This document shows positions 50,801 through 59,600 of a DNA stretch of 64,000 nt, one piece after another (within the stretch, counting starts at the first letter, position 1; every line of letters starts with the position of its first letter). Origin of the DNA: Gymnorhina tibicen (lineage: Eukaryota > Chordata > Aves > Passeriformes > Artamidae); the NCBI GenBank assembly GCA_013399875.1, contig VXAZ01007509.1, positions 213,090 through 277,089 of the forward strand, in the 5' to 3' direction. Under the pieces are notes generated by a model that worked only from the letters and a program-made list of their open reading frames with translations, was not told the origin of the DNA and searched no databases. The position numbers were made by a program, and so were the translations under genes.

Positions 50801-53087
50801 TTGGCAGTACCTTCCCACCACTGCAGCTGACAGATCTTCCAGCAGAGAACTGCTGAATGTACACCTGGCAGAACTCTGCTCGGCGAGACAGATGGGTTTG
50901 TCCTCTGCCACGCCATATGCAGGTAAAAGGCAAACTACTTAAACAAGTCCAGCACTTTCAGACTGCTGTGGGTGCACAGACAGCTCTCAGAAACTACTCG
51001 GGATGCTGGCAAAGGTGGCAGCTTTCAGGAGAGCAGCAGTAACAAACAGCTAAGCAGGTAACCCTGCGAGCTATAGCTGCAGTGGGTGAAGGCAGTATAA
51101 GCCATGTAGTCCAATGCCATGCCAACTAACAATTCTACTAAAAAGACTTCATTTTGAAAGTTGCTCAGGGAACATGGAGCTACTGCACTTGTTTCACAAT
51201 CAACTCTTTTCTGCCTCTATTTGAACTTTCACTTCCGCAATTGGATGCTCCAGTTGGGTAAAAATCTTTAGGAACAACTGAAAGAAGGCATTTAAACAAG
51301 AAGGTTTTTTTCCCTCTCTCTCTGGATTTTGCCAGTCAGGTCTGTGCTCAGCTCAACAGCAGCATTAAATTATTTCTCAACAGAAATTCTGTATTTCTGC
51401 AGAACCCAGAAGCTTTGCACACCCTGAATATGACCAGTAGCATTTCAAGTCACCCTGTAATGATGCCAGTTTACACGAAACCCAGGAACACTTATGAAAC
51501 AAACTGAAGTAAAACCTGAGTTTGTACTGACTGTTGGATCACAAGTCAAAGACAACTCAAAGACATCAAAGACATCTTTACATTCTCCTTCGCCAGCACC
51601 GCCACACCCTTCAGTAACCCGCATCTCGCCACCCCAAGTGCCAACTGTTGCAGAATTTTTAAATTTAACTCCTGAAAAACTTGAGAAACAAAACTCCGCT
51701 ACCTCACAAACCCCTAAATTCCTCTAGGTACAAACCAACAAGTGCTTCTAGCAGAAGCACTTTACTAGGAATGCAGCAGAAGTTTATATTTTGGTGTGTT
51801 TGGTTCTTCTTATATCAGCATACTACCAAAGCAGAAAGAATTTACATTACGCCAGGGTTTATCTTCTTTATGGCAAGGCCTGTACTGCCTCATAAAAGGC
51901 ACTCTTCGGTTGTGGGCTAATCTGCATGATCACTCAACACAGAACAATATTTTTAATGAAGATTTCTGGTTTTTTTCCTAAAGAGGACTCCTCCTTAGGA
52001 GTCAGCCATCCATGCGCACACTGTGTGAGCAGTAAAGAAGTCTGCTTTGAGGATAGCTACAATTTTCTGTTCCCTTCTTTCTCTTTGGTAAAGGATTCTT
52101 TACAACATGGAACCAGAGTTCTCCACATCTAAGAATTCATTCCAACAAAATACCAAGACAAAATCTGGAATGAGAAGTATTTAATAAATCATATCTAAAA
52201 TCAACTGAGAGTATCTAAAAAATTACAATCCAGAACTGCAAACAGATGTGTATATGACTCATCTCATATATTAATGTACAATTAATTTTTTCTGAATTAC
52301 TTGCAAAAATAAATCTAAAAAGGAATTTATAATTAATTGAGTTACTTAGACAGCTGGGGGCTGAGGGGGAAACAAGCTGTCACACAAGCCCTTTGACATC
52401 TTGTTTAAAAATATGTAGTTAATTTACTTACTTCCTCACACTTCAACAGACAAACATGAATATGAATTAAGACTGAAGTCTTAAACAGTGTACATCAATT
52501 TGTGAATAGCCCCACCAAAAAAACTGAACCCCATAAAACACTGAAGACTAATTTTAAAAAGAACTAAAATAAAATGCAATAATAAACTAACTGCTGCCTA
52601 TAACAACACTGAGTTTTAGAACTGAGAAACAAGATATAGGTATTTTTGTGAGAATGCAAGGTTTAAGTTAGAAGCAAATGATATTTTGAACCATATAATT
52701 TATTTGCTTTTATAGGGAGGAGATCCAAAGTCAATTATCCTTTTAAGAAAGGCCTACAGAATTTGAGAAAAATACATTAACAAGCTATCAAAACAAACAT
52801 ATTTTAAAATACTACAGCATTAACCTAACTCACCAGTACTATAGTATCTTTTAAGTTCTGTGCGTCTGATGTCTTTCAGTTGATTGTACTTTTTCTTTTT
52901 CTTTTCCTTGTCTGGAGCAGTTTCCTTTTCCCCAGGAAATTTACAGTTGTCTTCAGAGGAACTGATTTGCTCCAAAATAACTTTACTTTCATCATCATTC
53001 TCAGAAGGTGTTTTGGAAACAGGAGATCCAGGGGAATTGGCAGAGACGGTCTCGGTGGTTTGTTTGACTTGCCTTTTCTTTTTCAAA
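12563..53087 (-). CDS. NCOA7: NCOA7 long isoform, nuclear receptor coactivator 7 (5' partial, 14 coding exons in window)
   Basis: Exons on the minus strand: 53087-52834, 36111-36032, 35212-35105, 34350-34252, 33199-33074, 30861-30677, 29272-28215, 26804-26636, 19450-19303, 15367-15239, 15096-14944, 14438-14343, 13685-13612, 12698-12563. They join in frame as 937 codons plus stop; only about 17 N-terminal residues are missing upstream. Domain order by window residue: lysine-rich start (1-84), LysM (about 105-152), GRAM-like segment (about 205-284), long acidic linker (285-637), conserved pre-TLDc block (638-770), TLDc (about 770-937, ending EDFIIQDVEVWTFE). Family knowledge: NCOA7 binds nuclear receptors through its middle region, and its TLDc domain binds the V-ATPase and belongs to the OXR1 family linked to oxidative-stress resistance. 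All splice sites are GT-AG. The first ATG and main promoter lie beyond 64000. Confidence 0.96.
13612..13685 (-). CDS. NCOA7: NCOA7 coding exon (TLDc part 3)
   Basis: Seventy-four bases: VFKWSGENTYFINGDTTSLE then LGGGG, with the glycine run continuing over the splice junction (GG|T) into the last exon. Confidence 0.96.
14343..14438 (-). CDS. NCOA7: NCOA7 coding exon (TLDc part 2)
   Basis: Thirty-two codons: IFGAYATHPFRFSDHYYGTG then ETFLYTFSPHFK. Phase 0 on both sides, with donor GTAAGT. Confidence 0.96.
14944..15096 (-). CDS. NCOA7: NCOA7 coding exon (TLDc part 1)
   Basis: Fifty-one codons with LARRLPARVQGYPWRLAYS, HGTSLKTLYRK and SPVLLVIKDMDNQ, the diagnostic start of TLDc. More GC-rich than its surroundings. 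Confidence 0.96.
15239..15367 (-). CDS. NCOA7: NCOA7 coding exon (first exon shared by long and short isoforms)
   Basis: Forty-three codons, IITVEEAKRRKSVCSYY, an acidic run EEEDDDD, then LPILKHHSALLENMHIEQ. It leads into the TLDc domain. Acceptor CTTGCCACAG, donor CAG|GTATGG. Confidence 0.95.
15368..17744 (-). other. NCOA7: NCOA7 intron downstream of the alternative first exon
   Basis: Contains a GC-richer block at about 15900-16900 full of overlapping short frames on both strands (for example 15910-16263 and 16760-17239 plus). None shows a domain, good start context or splice support. Its origin is unknown; a decayed repeat is possible. Confidence 0.5.
17745..17825 (-). CDS. NCOA7: NCOA7 alternative first coding exon (short isoform leader)
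   Basis: Twenty-seven codons starting at a double ATG (17825-17823 and 17822-17820) and ending FVE before the donor GAG|GTATGC. Phase 0 matches the acceptor of exon 15239-15367. Inside the intron, hydrophobic and aromatic residues (RILYYARPD) match the family leader, which argues against a chance frame. Confidence 0.9.
17957..17970 (-). promoter_or_regulatory. NCOA7: Interferon-stimulated response element (ISRE)
   Basis: Minus strand reads GGGAAACAGAAACT, an exact fit to the GAAANNGAAACT core bound by ISGF3 and IRFs. It lies about 132 bases upstream of the short-isoform ATG, in a fitting position for a proximal promoter. Confidence 0.82.
17982..17994. promoter_or_regulatory. NCOA7: IRF-like palindrome
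   Basis: GTGAAACTTTCAC, a perfect inverted repeat of GTGAAA around one base. It contains two IRF half-sites and starts 11 bases from the ISRE on its far side from the exon. Confidence 0.55.
17995..19302 (-). other. NCOA7: NCOA7 intron upstream of the short-isoform promoter
   Basis: AT-rich with an A-run at about 18478-18492. Nothing gene-like seen. Confidence 0.6.
19303..19450 (-). CDS. NCOA7: NCOA7 coding exon (pre-TLDc block, last exon unique to the long isoform)
   Basis: Forty-nine codons: VDHLYTFFVQWSPEIYGKDA, VVVEKEELDMIDNFF and SEPTTKSWE. The acceptor is CTTCACAG. An in-frame TTCAG at 19420-19424 mimics an acceptor, but the upstream one keeps the conserved VDHLYTFFVQ. Confidence 0.95.
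20161..20456. repeat. Unclassified interspersed repeat, copy 2
   Basis: Same orientation and order of blocks as 8474-8790. I judge identity at roughly 80-85% by eye, with small indels. It lies in an NCOA7 intron. The two copies share clear outer limits, suggesting a transposed or duplicated unit rather than chance similarity. Confidence 0.8.
20761..22075 (-). mobile_element. Old CR1 LINE copy with part of the reverse-transcriptase region
   Basis: Antisense CR1. The 3' end is at the left (TCAGAATCACAGAAGG, GGAGATCATCTAGTCCAGCT). Coding-region remnants then run right: the stretch containing GTTTTGTGTCATTCCCCAAA (21371-21390) corresponds to the YADD-type catalytic box, whose second-to-last residues have decayed, and the stretch with GAAAGCCTTAGTAAT (21604-21618) corresponds to the conserved S-K-A-F-D block. 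Further blocks up to CCCATGGACTTGTATATGCT near 22010 follow. It is riddled with stops and indels. No intact ORF. Confidence 0.85.
22076..26635 (-). other. NCOA7: NCOA7 intron, remaining part
   Basis: Outside the candidate LTR at about 23.8-24.1 kb, this is AT-rich intron without gene-like signals. Confidence 0.5.
23810..24115. mobile_element. Probable LTR fragment (ERVL-like), class uncertain
   Basis: The block with CCAAGATGGACCCTGGGTCA, GGTCTATTTGCATATCAGGG, ATAACTTCAGTTAATGATG and CATTTTGGGGCCTGGGACAA resembles a recurrent avian LTR in its order of phrases. Boundaries, orientation and target duplication could not be fixed. Confidence 0.45.
26636..26804 (-). CDS. NCOA7: NCOA7 coding exon (conserved pre-TLDc block)
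   Basis: Encodes MLPSKEEKSKTPPMFLCIKV, GKPMRKSF and KKIKQPEYWFAVPRER. This unnamed block is shared by OXR1 and NCOA7. Acceptor TTGTTCAG, donor GTAAGC. Confidence 0.95.
26805..28214 (-). other. NCOA7: NCOA7 intron
   Basis: About 1.4 kb with a short CA run near 27170. The plus-strand frame at 27993-28202 is Lys/Thr-rich chance sequence. Nothing else seen. Confidence 0.6.
28215..29272 (-). CDS. NCOA7: NCOA7 large acidic-linker exon
   Basis: A 1058-base exon opening SDIPKDLCPLYRPGEWEDL (first Ser split at the junction) and INPFSKFKSLSKEKRQQNG, then about 300 residues rich in Glu, Lys, Ser and Asp, ending RLWLLQKIQVPIE. The middle diverges quickly in the family, while the first 40 and last 20 residues are conserved. 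In human the nuclear receptor-binding part lies in this region. The plus-strand frame at 28604-29071 is its shadow. Confidence 0.95.
29273..30676 (-). other. NCOA7: NCOA7 intron
   Basis: AT-rich, 1.4 kb, with no recognised repeat or gene. Confidence 0.6.
30677..30861 (-). CDS. NCOA7: NCOA7 coding exon (GRAM-like segment)
   Basis: Encodes GVVGGVMIVTPNNIMFDPHK, then ENGCEEYGLICPMEEVVSIA and the block ending KIKDALPS. This is the most conserved part of the N-terminal half in OXR1/NCOA7 proteins. Confidence 0.96.
30862..32661 (-). other. NCOA7: NCOA7 intron
   Basis: AT-rich; the short plus-strand frames (for example 30968-31267) have no support. Confidence 0.55.
32663..32676 (-). promoter_or_regulatory. 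Paired AATAAA signals in an NCOA7 intron
   Basis: AATAAA at 32676-32671 and 32668-32663 (minus), with U-rich sequence 20-40 bases downstream, as expected for a working cleavage site. It would serve the nested small ORF or premature intronic polyadenylation of NCOA7. Confidence 0.45.
32762..33013 (-). CDS. Hypothetical small membrane protein nested in an NCOA7 intron
   Basis: Single-exon frame of 83 codons on the NCOA7 strand, 60 bases after exon 33074-33199. It has a polar start (MLGESNVLRVFKECES), one strong hydrophobic segment at about residues 17-40 (YIGFITAVFVGTVIICC then IILFSWL), then a basic juxtamembrane stretch (RVARYAQR) and a polar tail. Topology would be N-out with a basic cytoplasmic side. 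About 85 bases after the stop are two overlapping AATAAA signals followed by U-rich sequence. I do not recognise the family. An out-of-frame ATG lies four bases upstream. It could be a real small gene, an alternative NCOA7 terminal exon, or chance. Confidence 0.3.
   Translation of the reverse strand: MLGESNVLRVFKECESYIGFITAVFVGTVIICCIILFSWLRVARYAQRTALQSCDMSGLVVQFHQIEQQLYKASTCQSISFMT
33074..33199 (-). CDS. NCOA7: NCOA7 coding exon (start of GRAM-like segment)
   Basis: Forty-two codons containing STSEEDEP and VVKFLKMNCRYFTDGK. Acceptor TTTTCTAAG, donor AAG|GTAGGT. Intron retention here would meet a stop within about 30 bases. Confidence 0.95.
33200..34251 (-). other. NCOA7: NCOA7 intron
   Basis: About 1.05 kb; nothing beyond ordinary intron sequence. 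Confidence 0.6.
34252..34350 (-). CDS. NCOA7: NCOA7 coding exon (Ser-rich linker)
   Basis: Thirty-three codons: ILFVPE completes LysM, then a Ser/Pro-rich linker ending SPSSSDAEYDKLP before GTAAGT. Phase 0 on both sides. Confidence 0.94.
34520..34605 (+). mobile_element. Ancient MIR-type SINE fragment
   Basis: Contains GGCAAGTCACACCATCTCTG directly followed by TGCCTCAGTTTCCCTATCTG, which matches the conserved MIR core. Only the core survives. It predates birds. Confidence 0.75.
34606..36031 (-). other. NCOA7: NCOA7 introns around the LysM exon
   Basis: Intron sequence on both sides of exon 35105-35212. A Cys-rich minus frame at 35496-35690 has no start or splice support. Confidence 0.5.
35105..35212 (-). 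CDS. NCOA7: NCOA7 coding exon (LysM domain)
   Basis: Thirty-six codons with the LysM signature: AGNQDTINSIALKFN, then PNKLVELNKL and a final VPGQ. In animals intracellular LysM domains sit beside TLDc in NCOA7 and OXR1; no carbohydrate-binding role is established for them. Confidence 0.95.
36032..36111 (-). CDS. NCOA7: NCOA7 coding exon (basic linker to LysM)
   Basis: Eighty bases coding DGNQNKTSEKKEKKMVSQKP and HGTIEYT. The acceptor is GCTCTTCAG and the donor ACA|GTAAGT. The last residues begin the LysM fold. Confidence 0.94.
36720..37320. other. GC-rich block in the 16.7-kb NCOA7 intron
   Basis: About 600 bases distinctly richer in C and G (but not in CpG) than the rest of the intron, with many overlapping open frames on both strands (up to 198 codons). 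Their composition (Pro, Gly, Ser, Ala) follows from base composition alone. No domain or family is recognised. A decayed lineage-specific repeat is possible. Confidence 0.4.
37321..45249 (-). other. NCOA7: NCOA7 intron, middle part
   Basis: Nearly 8 kb of intron without exons. It holds a short GA run at about 38287-38302 and some slightly GC-richer patches (40.2 kb, 41.65 kb, 43.5-44.1 kb) that I cannot assign. Confidence 0.45.
45250..45700 (+). mobile_element. Solo LTR of a gammaretrovirus-like endogenous retrovirus
   Basis: Compact promoter layout typical of an LTR: CCAAT-type ATTGGCTCC elements near 45359 and 45399, GC boxes (CTCCGCCCCC, GCCCGCCCC), TATATAA at 45477-45483 and AATAAA at 45546-45551. 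R and U5-like sequence starts with CCCGGTTGCTGAACCCC and TTGTCGTCTGCTGTTGCC. Spacing from TATA to AATAAA is about 65 bases, as in short-R LTRs. Ends and target duplication were not determined. No gag, pol or env remnant is adjacent. Confidence 0.75.
46955..47010 (+). repeat. tRNA-Ile(AAU)-derived fossil (pseudogene or SINE head)
   Basis: TTAGCTCAGTTGCTTAGAGC (A-box and D-arm) is followed by ATGGTGCTAATAATGCCAAGG, the anticodon arm of tRNA-Ile with AAT at 46987-46989. The T-arm and acceptor stem have decayed and no CCA or poly-A follows. Songbirds carry tRNA-Ile-headed SINEs with CR1 tails, but no CR1-like tail is visible here. Confidence 0.72.
49690..49862 (-). promoter_or_regulatory. NCOA7: Candidate alternative promoter in the long NCOA7 intron
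   Basis: On the minus strand TATAAAAG (49862-49855) is followed about 30 bases later by a short stretch, then a CpG-rich block with possible donors (CATCCAG|GTGCGG near 49780). It lies 13.7 kb before the next NCOA7 exon on the same strand. This would allow a 5'-UTR exon joining exon 36111-36032. No transcript evidence. Confidence 0.3.
49705..49726. repeat. (CCT)n microsatellite
   Basis: Seven CCT units within a GC- and CpG-rich block of about 130 bases (49690-49820); reads (AGG)n on the NCOA7 strand. Confidence 0.9.
50429..50510 (-). mobile_element. CR1 LINE 3'-end fragment
   Basis: AGAATCACAGAACTGTTTGA, then GGAACCTTAAAGATCATCTA and CCAACCCCCCTGCCATG: the terminal part of an antisense CR1, cut off after about 80 bases. 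Confidence 0.9.
50511..52833 (-). other. NCOA7: NCOA7 intron, 5' part
   Basis: AT-rich, with a plus-strand frame at 51494-51727 rich in Ser, Thr and Pro and without family resemblance. Confidence 0.5.
52834..53087 (-). CDS. NCOA7: NCOA7 coding exon (lysine-rich N-terminus)
   Basis: Starts one base into a codon after TTCACAG and opens LKKKRQVKQ. It is rich in Lys, Ser and Glu and ends RRTELKRYYST before GTGAGT. The final block is well conserved in the family. No ATG in this exon is the real start: the short upstream exon holding the first residues was not found up to 64000. Confidence 0.93.
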
Positions 53088-56000
53088 CTGTGAATAAAGA
53101 AAAGAAACCCACATTAAGATTTAGCCAACCTCTACAGACAAGTTAACTCGCTTTCTAAACTGATCTTTTTAAAAACAAATTTAATATCAGAATTCCTTAC
53201 AACCCTTTAAAAATCACACACTTGGCATCAGTAACTTGGTAACTAAGATTATCCTATCTCATACTCTTTCTTCCATTATCATAATCTCAAGGATACCTTC
53301 TCAAGAATAACAAAAAAGGTAATAAAGTTTATACTGTTGTTTACTGAGGAGAAGGCACAGGGAAAAACAAACAAACCACTGAAAAGCTGTTTTTTTTTTA
53401 AAGTACCGTACATCTAAATGTAGAAACAAGATACTGAATTCATGTTTTCAAGATGAAGCTTGGGATAAAATAAAACCTCAGATCACAATTTATTATAACA
53501 CAACAGCTAACAACAATTCCACAGTCCACTGCTCCTGCTTTATTATAAACCATCTGTTCTCATATAAACTTGTTACTTTTTTCCGTTTTGTCCAAGGTTA
53601 TCTCCTAGAGGCCGCTCATGCTGCTCCACAGCTGTTCTGGCACAACCCACACTACCTGGTATTCCAAGTGTCACCCAGGAGCTCCTTCTGCAACATGATC
53701 ATGTGGCCACTAACTGCTTGTGCCAGAGCATTTTCCAGCTGCCTAGATTTCTTCTGAGAGAAATCTTAATGAGCTGCTTATAAATCTTCCAACTTATCAC
53801 TATAGCAACAAGAGTGTTTTCTTTTTAGAAGACTGCTTAAAGCACAGTTCAAGTGAGAAAGATGCTTCAGGAATCCTAACACAGAATTTTCTGCTAAATC
53901 ACCATCTATAGCACTGAGTTTGCTTAGTGAGAGCAAAGACTGACTTTATGGGTTGAGGGTCACTGCCACTAAAATAGTTCCCAGTTAATCACTGACTCAT
54001 ACCATACAAAATGAAAAACGAATGTAATAGTCCTTCTCTTCAGTACATTACCTTCTTGGTTTCAAGGTACCTAAAGGGAATGAGTAGTGTATTTATCTTG
54101 TTGAGACTAAAAGCTTTGTTTTGCACACAGGAAGAATTATGCATAGAAAATACAGACAACCAGTGAGTCACCACAAATGGGAAAAGGTTACATGATCTCA
54201 CAGCAGCAGCTTACGCAAGTGAAAACTTAATATGTTACGTTATTAATATAATGCAGGAATTTCAGAGATTCTTTCTTCCACCTTTTATGTTTATATGCTT
54301 TTCATGTATTTTTATAGACTACAACATAAAAATAAATACACAGAGCATTTGAGAATTTTAGAAAGACATTTCAGACTACACACCTTTTTTTTAATAAAAT
54401 ATTAAAACCAGTTCCAAGTTCAGAATGTCTAGACTGAGACCTCTGAGAAGGGTCACTTTCTCAGACTCCATGTGACCAACACTTTCCAGTGAAATACTTC
54501 AAAATACTGTCTTACAAACTGTCTGTCACACATGTATGTACACGTATTTCTTTAATGCTTCCCAAAATAGGAAGATTCACGTCCTGCAGCCAATCCAGTG
54601 AGGATGCTGTGGTTCCCCATTCATTCAAACCCACAGATCTGTAAGACAGCTAGTAGTAGTAGCTCATGCTCTGCCCAGCAAGAGACAGTTCCTGTATATG
54701 AAACTTTATGGATCCAGTCCTGACTACATACGAAAACACCATACGGGGATTTATCAAAGGTAAAAGTGACTACATCTATATAACAAATGAAGTGTTTAAC
54801 TGTTCAGACTAATGAAAATTTGCATATGCAAAGGAAGCTTATTTTTGACTAATAAGCCACAGCCCTTATGAAATGCTGCTGTAGCAAACACAAAATATTA
54901 CAGACACTTTGCATGCACAATGTGTATATTTAGCTCTGGTGTAAATCTTGGCAAAGCAGCCCTCTATGCTGAAATGGCATATTCCTACCGTGGCTATACC
55001 CAATTCCAGACTTCTAAATGAGCCAGATTACTGACTTTTGACTCTAGTGACTCAATGACCTTCCAGTGTGTGCACATACACAAGATACCCAAATCACCCA
55101 TTTCAGTAGATGAGAAGGAGCAAGCATCCACTGGCACCCCACTTCTATTCAGTGCATCAGACACTGCATCAGAGACTTCTGTCTTCAGATTCACAGTCTC
55201 TTTGTTTTGATCACAAACTGTTAAGTAAGCTTTCCGTAGTATGAATGTAGTATCTCAAAACAACAAAAAAGCCACTAATGGAAACATAGAATCCTTTCTG
55301 GCAGGGAAAAAAAAGAATAAAGAGAAAAACCTCTCTAGAGGTCAGCAGTCCTTGTGACCATACTAACAGCTTCTGTCAGTACTTTCCTTAAAACATACTC
55401 ATTTGAACTGGAGCTTTCAAAGATGCCCCTGGCAACTTTTAGAATAAAGAGCTAAAACAGAACTTGTCCATTAGTGATAGAAAAAAGGAAAGCAGAAAGG
55501 AGAGTCTGAACTGACTCACTGCAATGCAAGTGACTGGTTCTTGTCCTCAGTGTTTAATCTTGCTGCATTCCCACTGCTACGGCCCACCAGGAGCTCATTA
55601 CACAACCTGCAGCATCCCCAGCACATAGCTGCTGCTGCTGTGAATGGTCAGTGCCACGGGCATCTTTCAGGTACAAGTGATCAAGAATCTGGGCACTCCA
55701 TAATTTCTATTCCACCCTCATGGCATGCATCAGATTTTCAGATGGTGCCAAGCTTACTCCTGCCAACTGCTCTGTTTCAAGGCCACGACCATCCAACTCC
55801 AAAAGTGGTACTCTTCGTACTAGGAAAAAAGACTAAATGAGGACCGAGTATTCATGACACTCCAGACAGGACTCAAGAGTAACTGCAACTCTGTCTAGGG
55901 TTATAATCTCTGCTTGGAAGATGCTGCTTCCAGAGGTTTCTAAAGTTGGGTCAAAATTACCCAAACCCTCTAATTCACCATTCCTGAAAAGCCTTGCCTG

Positions 56001-56560
56001 TAATACCCCAAGGAACCAAAACAAGCCTTCAATAGCATTTAAAGCCATAACAGCAGCCTCAAACCTAGTATGCTTTTTGATATTATGCATCCTCTTAGCA
56101 AAGCAAAGCCCTGTATACACACGAGGTGATTCATTATTAACACACACTGGTACAGTGCAGCAGAGATTGGTCTGTGAAGAGTACAGCTGGAGGGTTTACT
56201 GCATCTTAAACTCCATCCCCTTGAGGTATCTCCTTCAGCCTCCACTTGCCCTTCTCTCACACTGACCTGTAGATCCCACAGAAGCTGCCAGTCCTTCTCT
56301 GCTTAGATTTCAAACCCATCACCTCCTAAAGAAGGTGGAGGCTGAAAGTCTAATCTACTCTTCTCCCAGCTCTCAGGTATTCCCCAGCCTTCATGACAAG
56401 AGCTGCTATGGACAATCGTTTTAAGAACACCATTTGTCAAATTATTTCTTTTTTCAACTACTTTGGAAGATTTTGAGTGGTTTTGTTCGGTTTTTAAGGG
56501 GACGTCTGTGAACAAATCCAACACTCAGTTTTGTCCTAATAGTAAAAGGGAGCTGAAGAC

Positions 56561-56645
56561 AAAAAAAAAACCCAAACCAGAAAACCAAACAAAAAGCCAA
56601 AACCAAAACCAAAAAAAAAAACACCCCAAAACAAAACTAAAAAAG
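56561..56645. repeat. A-rich low-complexity tract (CCAAAA-like)
   Basis: Irregular repeats of CCAAAA and CAAAA mixed with A-runs. Confidence 0.8.
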
Positions 56646-59600
56646 GTTAAACCCCTCAATTTGATCAGTGTCACGTTCTGCAATTAAATCAGTCTTTCAG
56701 ACAAAACAAGATGCATAAAGTGAATGCATCTTGTGTTACTGCAGAAAATGCTTGGTTTTCAGTATCAGTTGATGGATATGTTGTGTTCCACTAGGAAAGC
56801 TGCTGGGGGAAGAAAGAAAAAGAAAGAAACAGTGAGGGCAGGTTAAAAAACATCTTATCTGCTAAAACACTCCTGTTTATGAAGAGAGTCTTACACATCT
56901 GTAATTTCACTTAGACACCAGATAACATTTTTCAAGCTAATTGAAAAAGACATTTTCAAGACATTTCTTCTGAGTTTTTTACAGAGGCATCCTTTTCCAG
57001 CCCCTCAAGTGCTTTCTGGGCAACAACCAGTAAGCCATTTTCTAAGTTTGTCCAAATACAAAGTTTACTAGCAAAAGCAAAACTAACTGCACTACAAAGA
57101 TAATTTAATTTAATAAAGACTAATGATCTGAAATGGACACAATCACAGAGTAGGCAGGTAAAAATGCAAGGTTAGCAGTGCTTACTTACATTAATTTTCA
57201 ACTGACTGTTTAATACCTTGGGCACTGACTTACAGAAAAAGTGTTAGGTGAGATTCCAAGAAATGGCCTACTTCATCTTTCAGACCCAACTCTATCTGAC
57301 TGCCTATGAAAGGCAAACAACTAGTTTTTAGAATAAAACAGCCTGAACTTCCCATTACACTTACAAGGTAGGTGGTTAGTGTAAAACGAAAACTGCACAG
57401 AGAAAAGAGGAGTGATGTTATCTGCCCAGCTTTCACCAGAAATTACAAGCAAGCAGTACAGCAACTCTGACACTGACACAATGAAGACACAGAAATCTGA
57501 CAATAACTTTTTTCCTAAAAATTTCATTTTGTTTCGCTTAACATTTATTCAGTAGAGGTATCTAATAGACAAGTCAATAGAACCTCATTCAGTGCATAAT
57601 ATCACAGTCAAAGAGCACTAGGTCCACAACATAGGATGTTGTAAAAAACTCTTGTGATAGTAAGGCATGTTTTTTATGATGTATTAGATTAATAAAACTC
57701 ATACACCATGTACAACTCTTGCTTTAGAAACAAAAGCATCTAACAAAGTGGCCCGCCAAAAATATAAAAAAAGGAAGAGGAAAGGGAGAAGAAATCTTTT
57801 TATCTTTCAGCTGACAGGCTGAAATTTTCCTTTTTGAAAGTCTTCCACAATGTGCATCCTCTAAAATGTGCCTTGATATCTGGCATACAATCAGCTTAAC
57901 ATCCTGCACAGCACAAACAGATCATGTTCCTCAAATACCATTTTTTAAAATCTATTTATGCATTTATACAACAAGATTAACAGAACTTACAAAAGAACCA
58001 CTTCAAAACACTTCAAACATCTTGATGTGTTTTGCTCCTGTTAAGACTTCTATTAATTTACTTCATAAAAAAACGATATGCACCCCAATTATTTACTTCA
58101 GAATTAATCATTTTAATCTTAATTTCAATCTGCACTGATTATAGTATGTACCAGTTTCTTTCTACCCTACATGCCTTTCCCCACCCATCAGGAAGAGCTA
58201 AATAAATCAAATTCATGTCAAAAAACCCTCATACCTAGAGGTACGGAAATCTTTCGTAAGAGTAAAAATCTCCATTAGTCACCCATTGGTCTGATCTTAA
58301 TCAGCCATTCTCTCCCTGCCTGCACATATCACCCCTTTCCCCTTCACCAAGCTCAGTGCCAGCACGACTCAGACAGCTCCAGGCATGGCTGTGCTCTCAA
58401 CCCATCCAATGTAACCTGAAGAAGAAGCAAATCTCAGACAAAATACATCATTGCTGCTTGCAAAGCCAAAGGAAGTGAGACTGCTTGCCAGACCATAACG
58501 CTGTACCCAGACCTCCCCAGTGCGGCTATTTTCACTTCAGCACAGAAACAAATACAAAGCCATTCACCCTCAGAAATCTTCCTAAAACTGAACAGCATCC
58601 ACCCCACAAGGAAGCACACTCCATGGAACACCAGCTATTTCAGGTTGGCACATGTCCTGTTTTGGAAACAAGCAAGCCACAAGGCTGTATGTTTACTATT
58701 AAAACAGACTATTAAGGCAAATGTAAGGGAGAGAACACATCTTTTGCCAGATATTTAACAATGAACCACAGAGAGAAAAAAACTACCAAAAAAAATTCTG
58801 AAAAAATGACCAAGGACAACCACGTAGATCCAGTACGGTGGTTGCAGACACTCAAAACTGTCCATAATCTAGTCATTCCAAAGGACAAAAAACAACTCCT
58901 GAAAGCTCTGATATTAGTAGCACAGGTCAAAGCTGAAAATTTCCACTTTTATTGGAACTCTTGTTACTGATTGACAACAAGTACCAGCACCAGGCTTCAC
59001 AGATGGTCAGCCAGCAGCAATGTTCAAGAAAGCTGGCATGCTCCAAGGAGTGAAGTGCTGTACTGCCAATCCAGGGTATGTCTGTTTTCTTCCCAATACT
59101 GCCAGTAGCTTAAAAACCAAGTCACCACATCTGTTTCATCATCTGTAATGTGAAAGGAAAGATCTGTAGTAAAGCTGTTCTGGAATTTTAGACACTACAC
59201 CTTCTGATAAAATGAATTCTTAGATTAAGTAAAATATGTTAATTTCTCCTCCCCAGTTTTCTGACTTAGATCAGGGAATTTTAAATACCCCATCTAACAT
59301 CTTTTATGTTTATTTGGAGGGTGGAAATAATCCCAGTTTCCCTGGGTAAAACTCAAAGAGAGTTTTGAGCAGTCAGAAAGTTTTTATTTTCTTAAATTTA
59401 AGACTACAGTGTTCCCACACGTCTTAACAGACTTTCTATTTTCAAAGGCAAGAAGTATCCCCATCTTTTGTGTCTACTTAGCAAAAGAGGTTATGCTGTA
59501 TTCAGCACTCCGTTGCTGTGGCAACAATTTAATAAAATCTTTTCCATAGGAAAAGGATTCTGGAAAGCTATTTTGCTTGCTTTAGACATCTATTTGATTC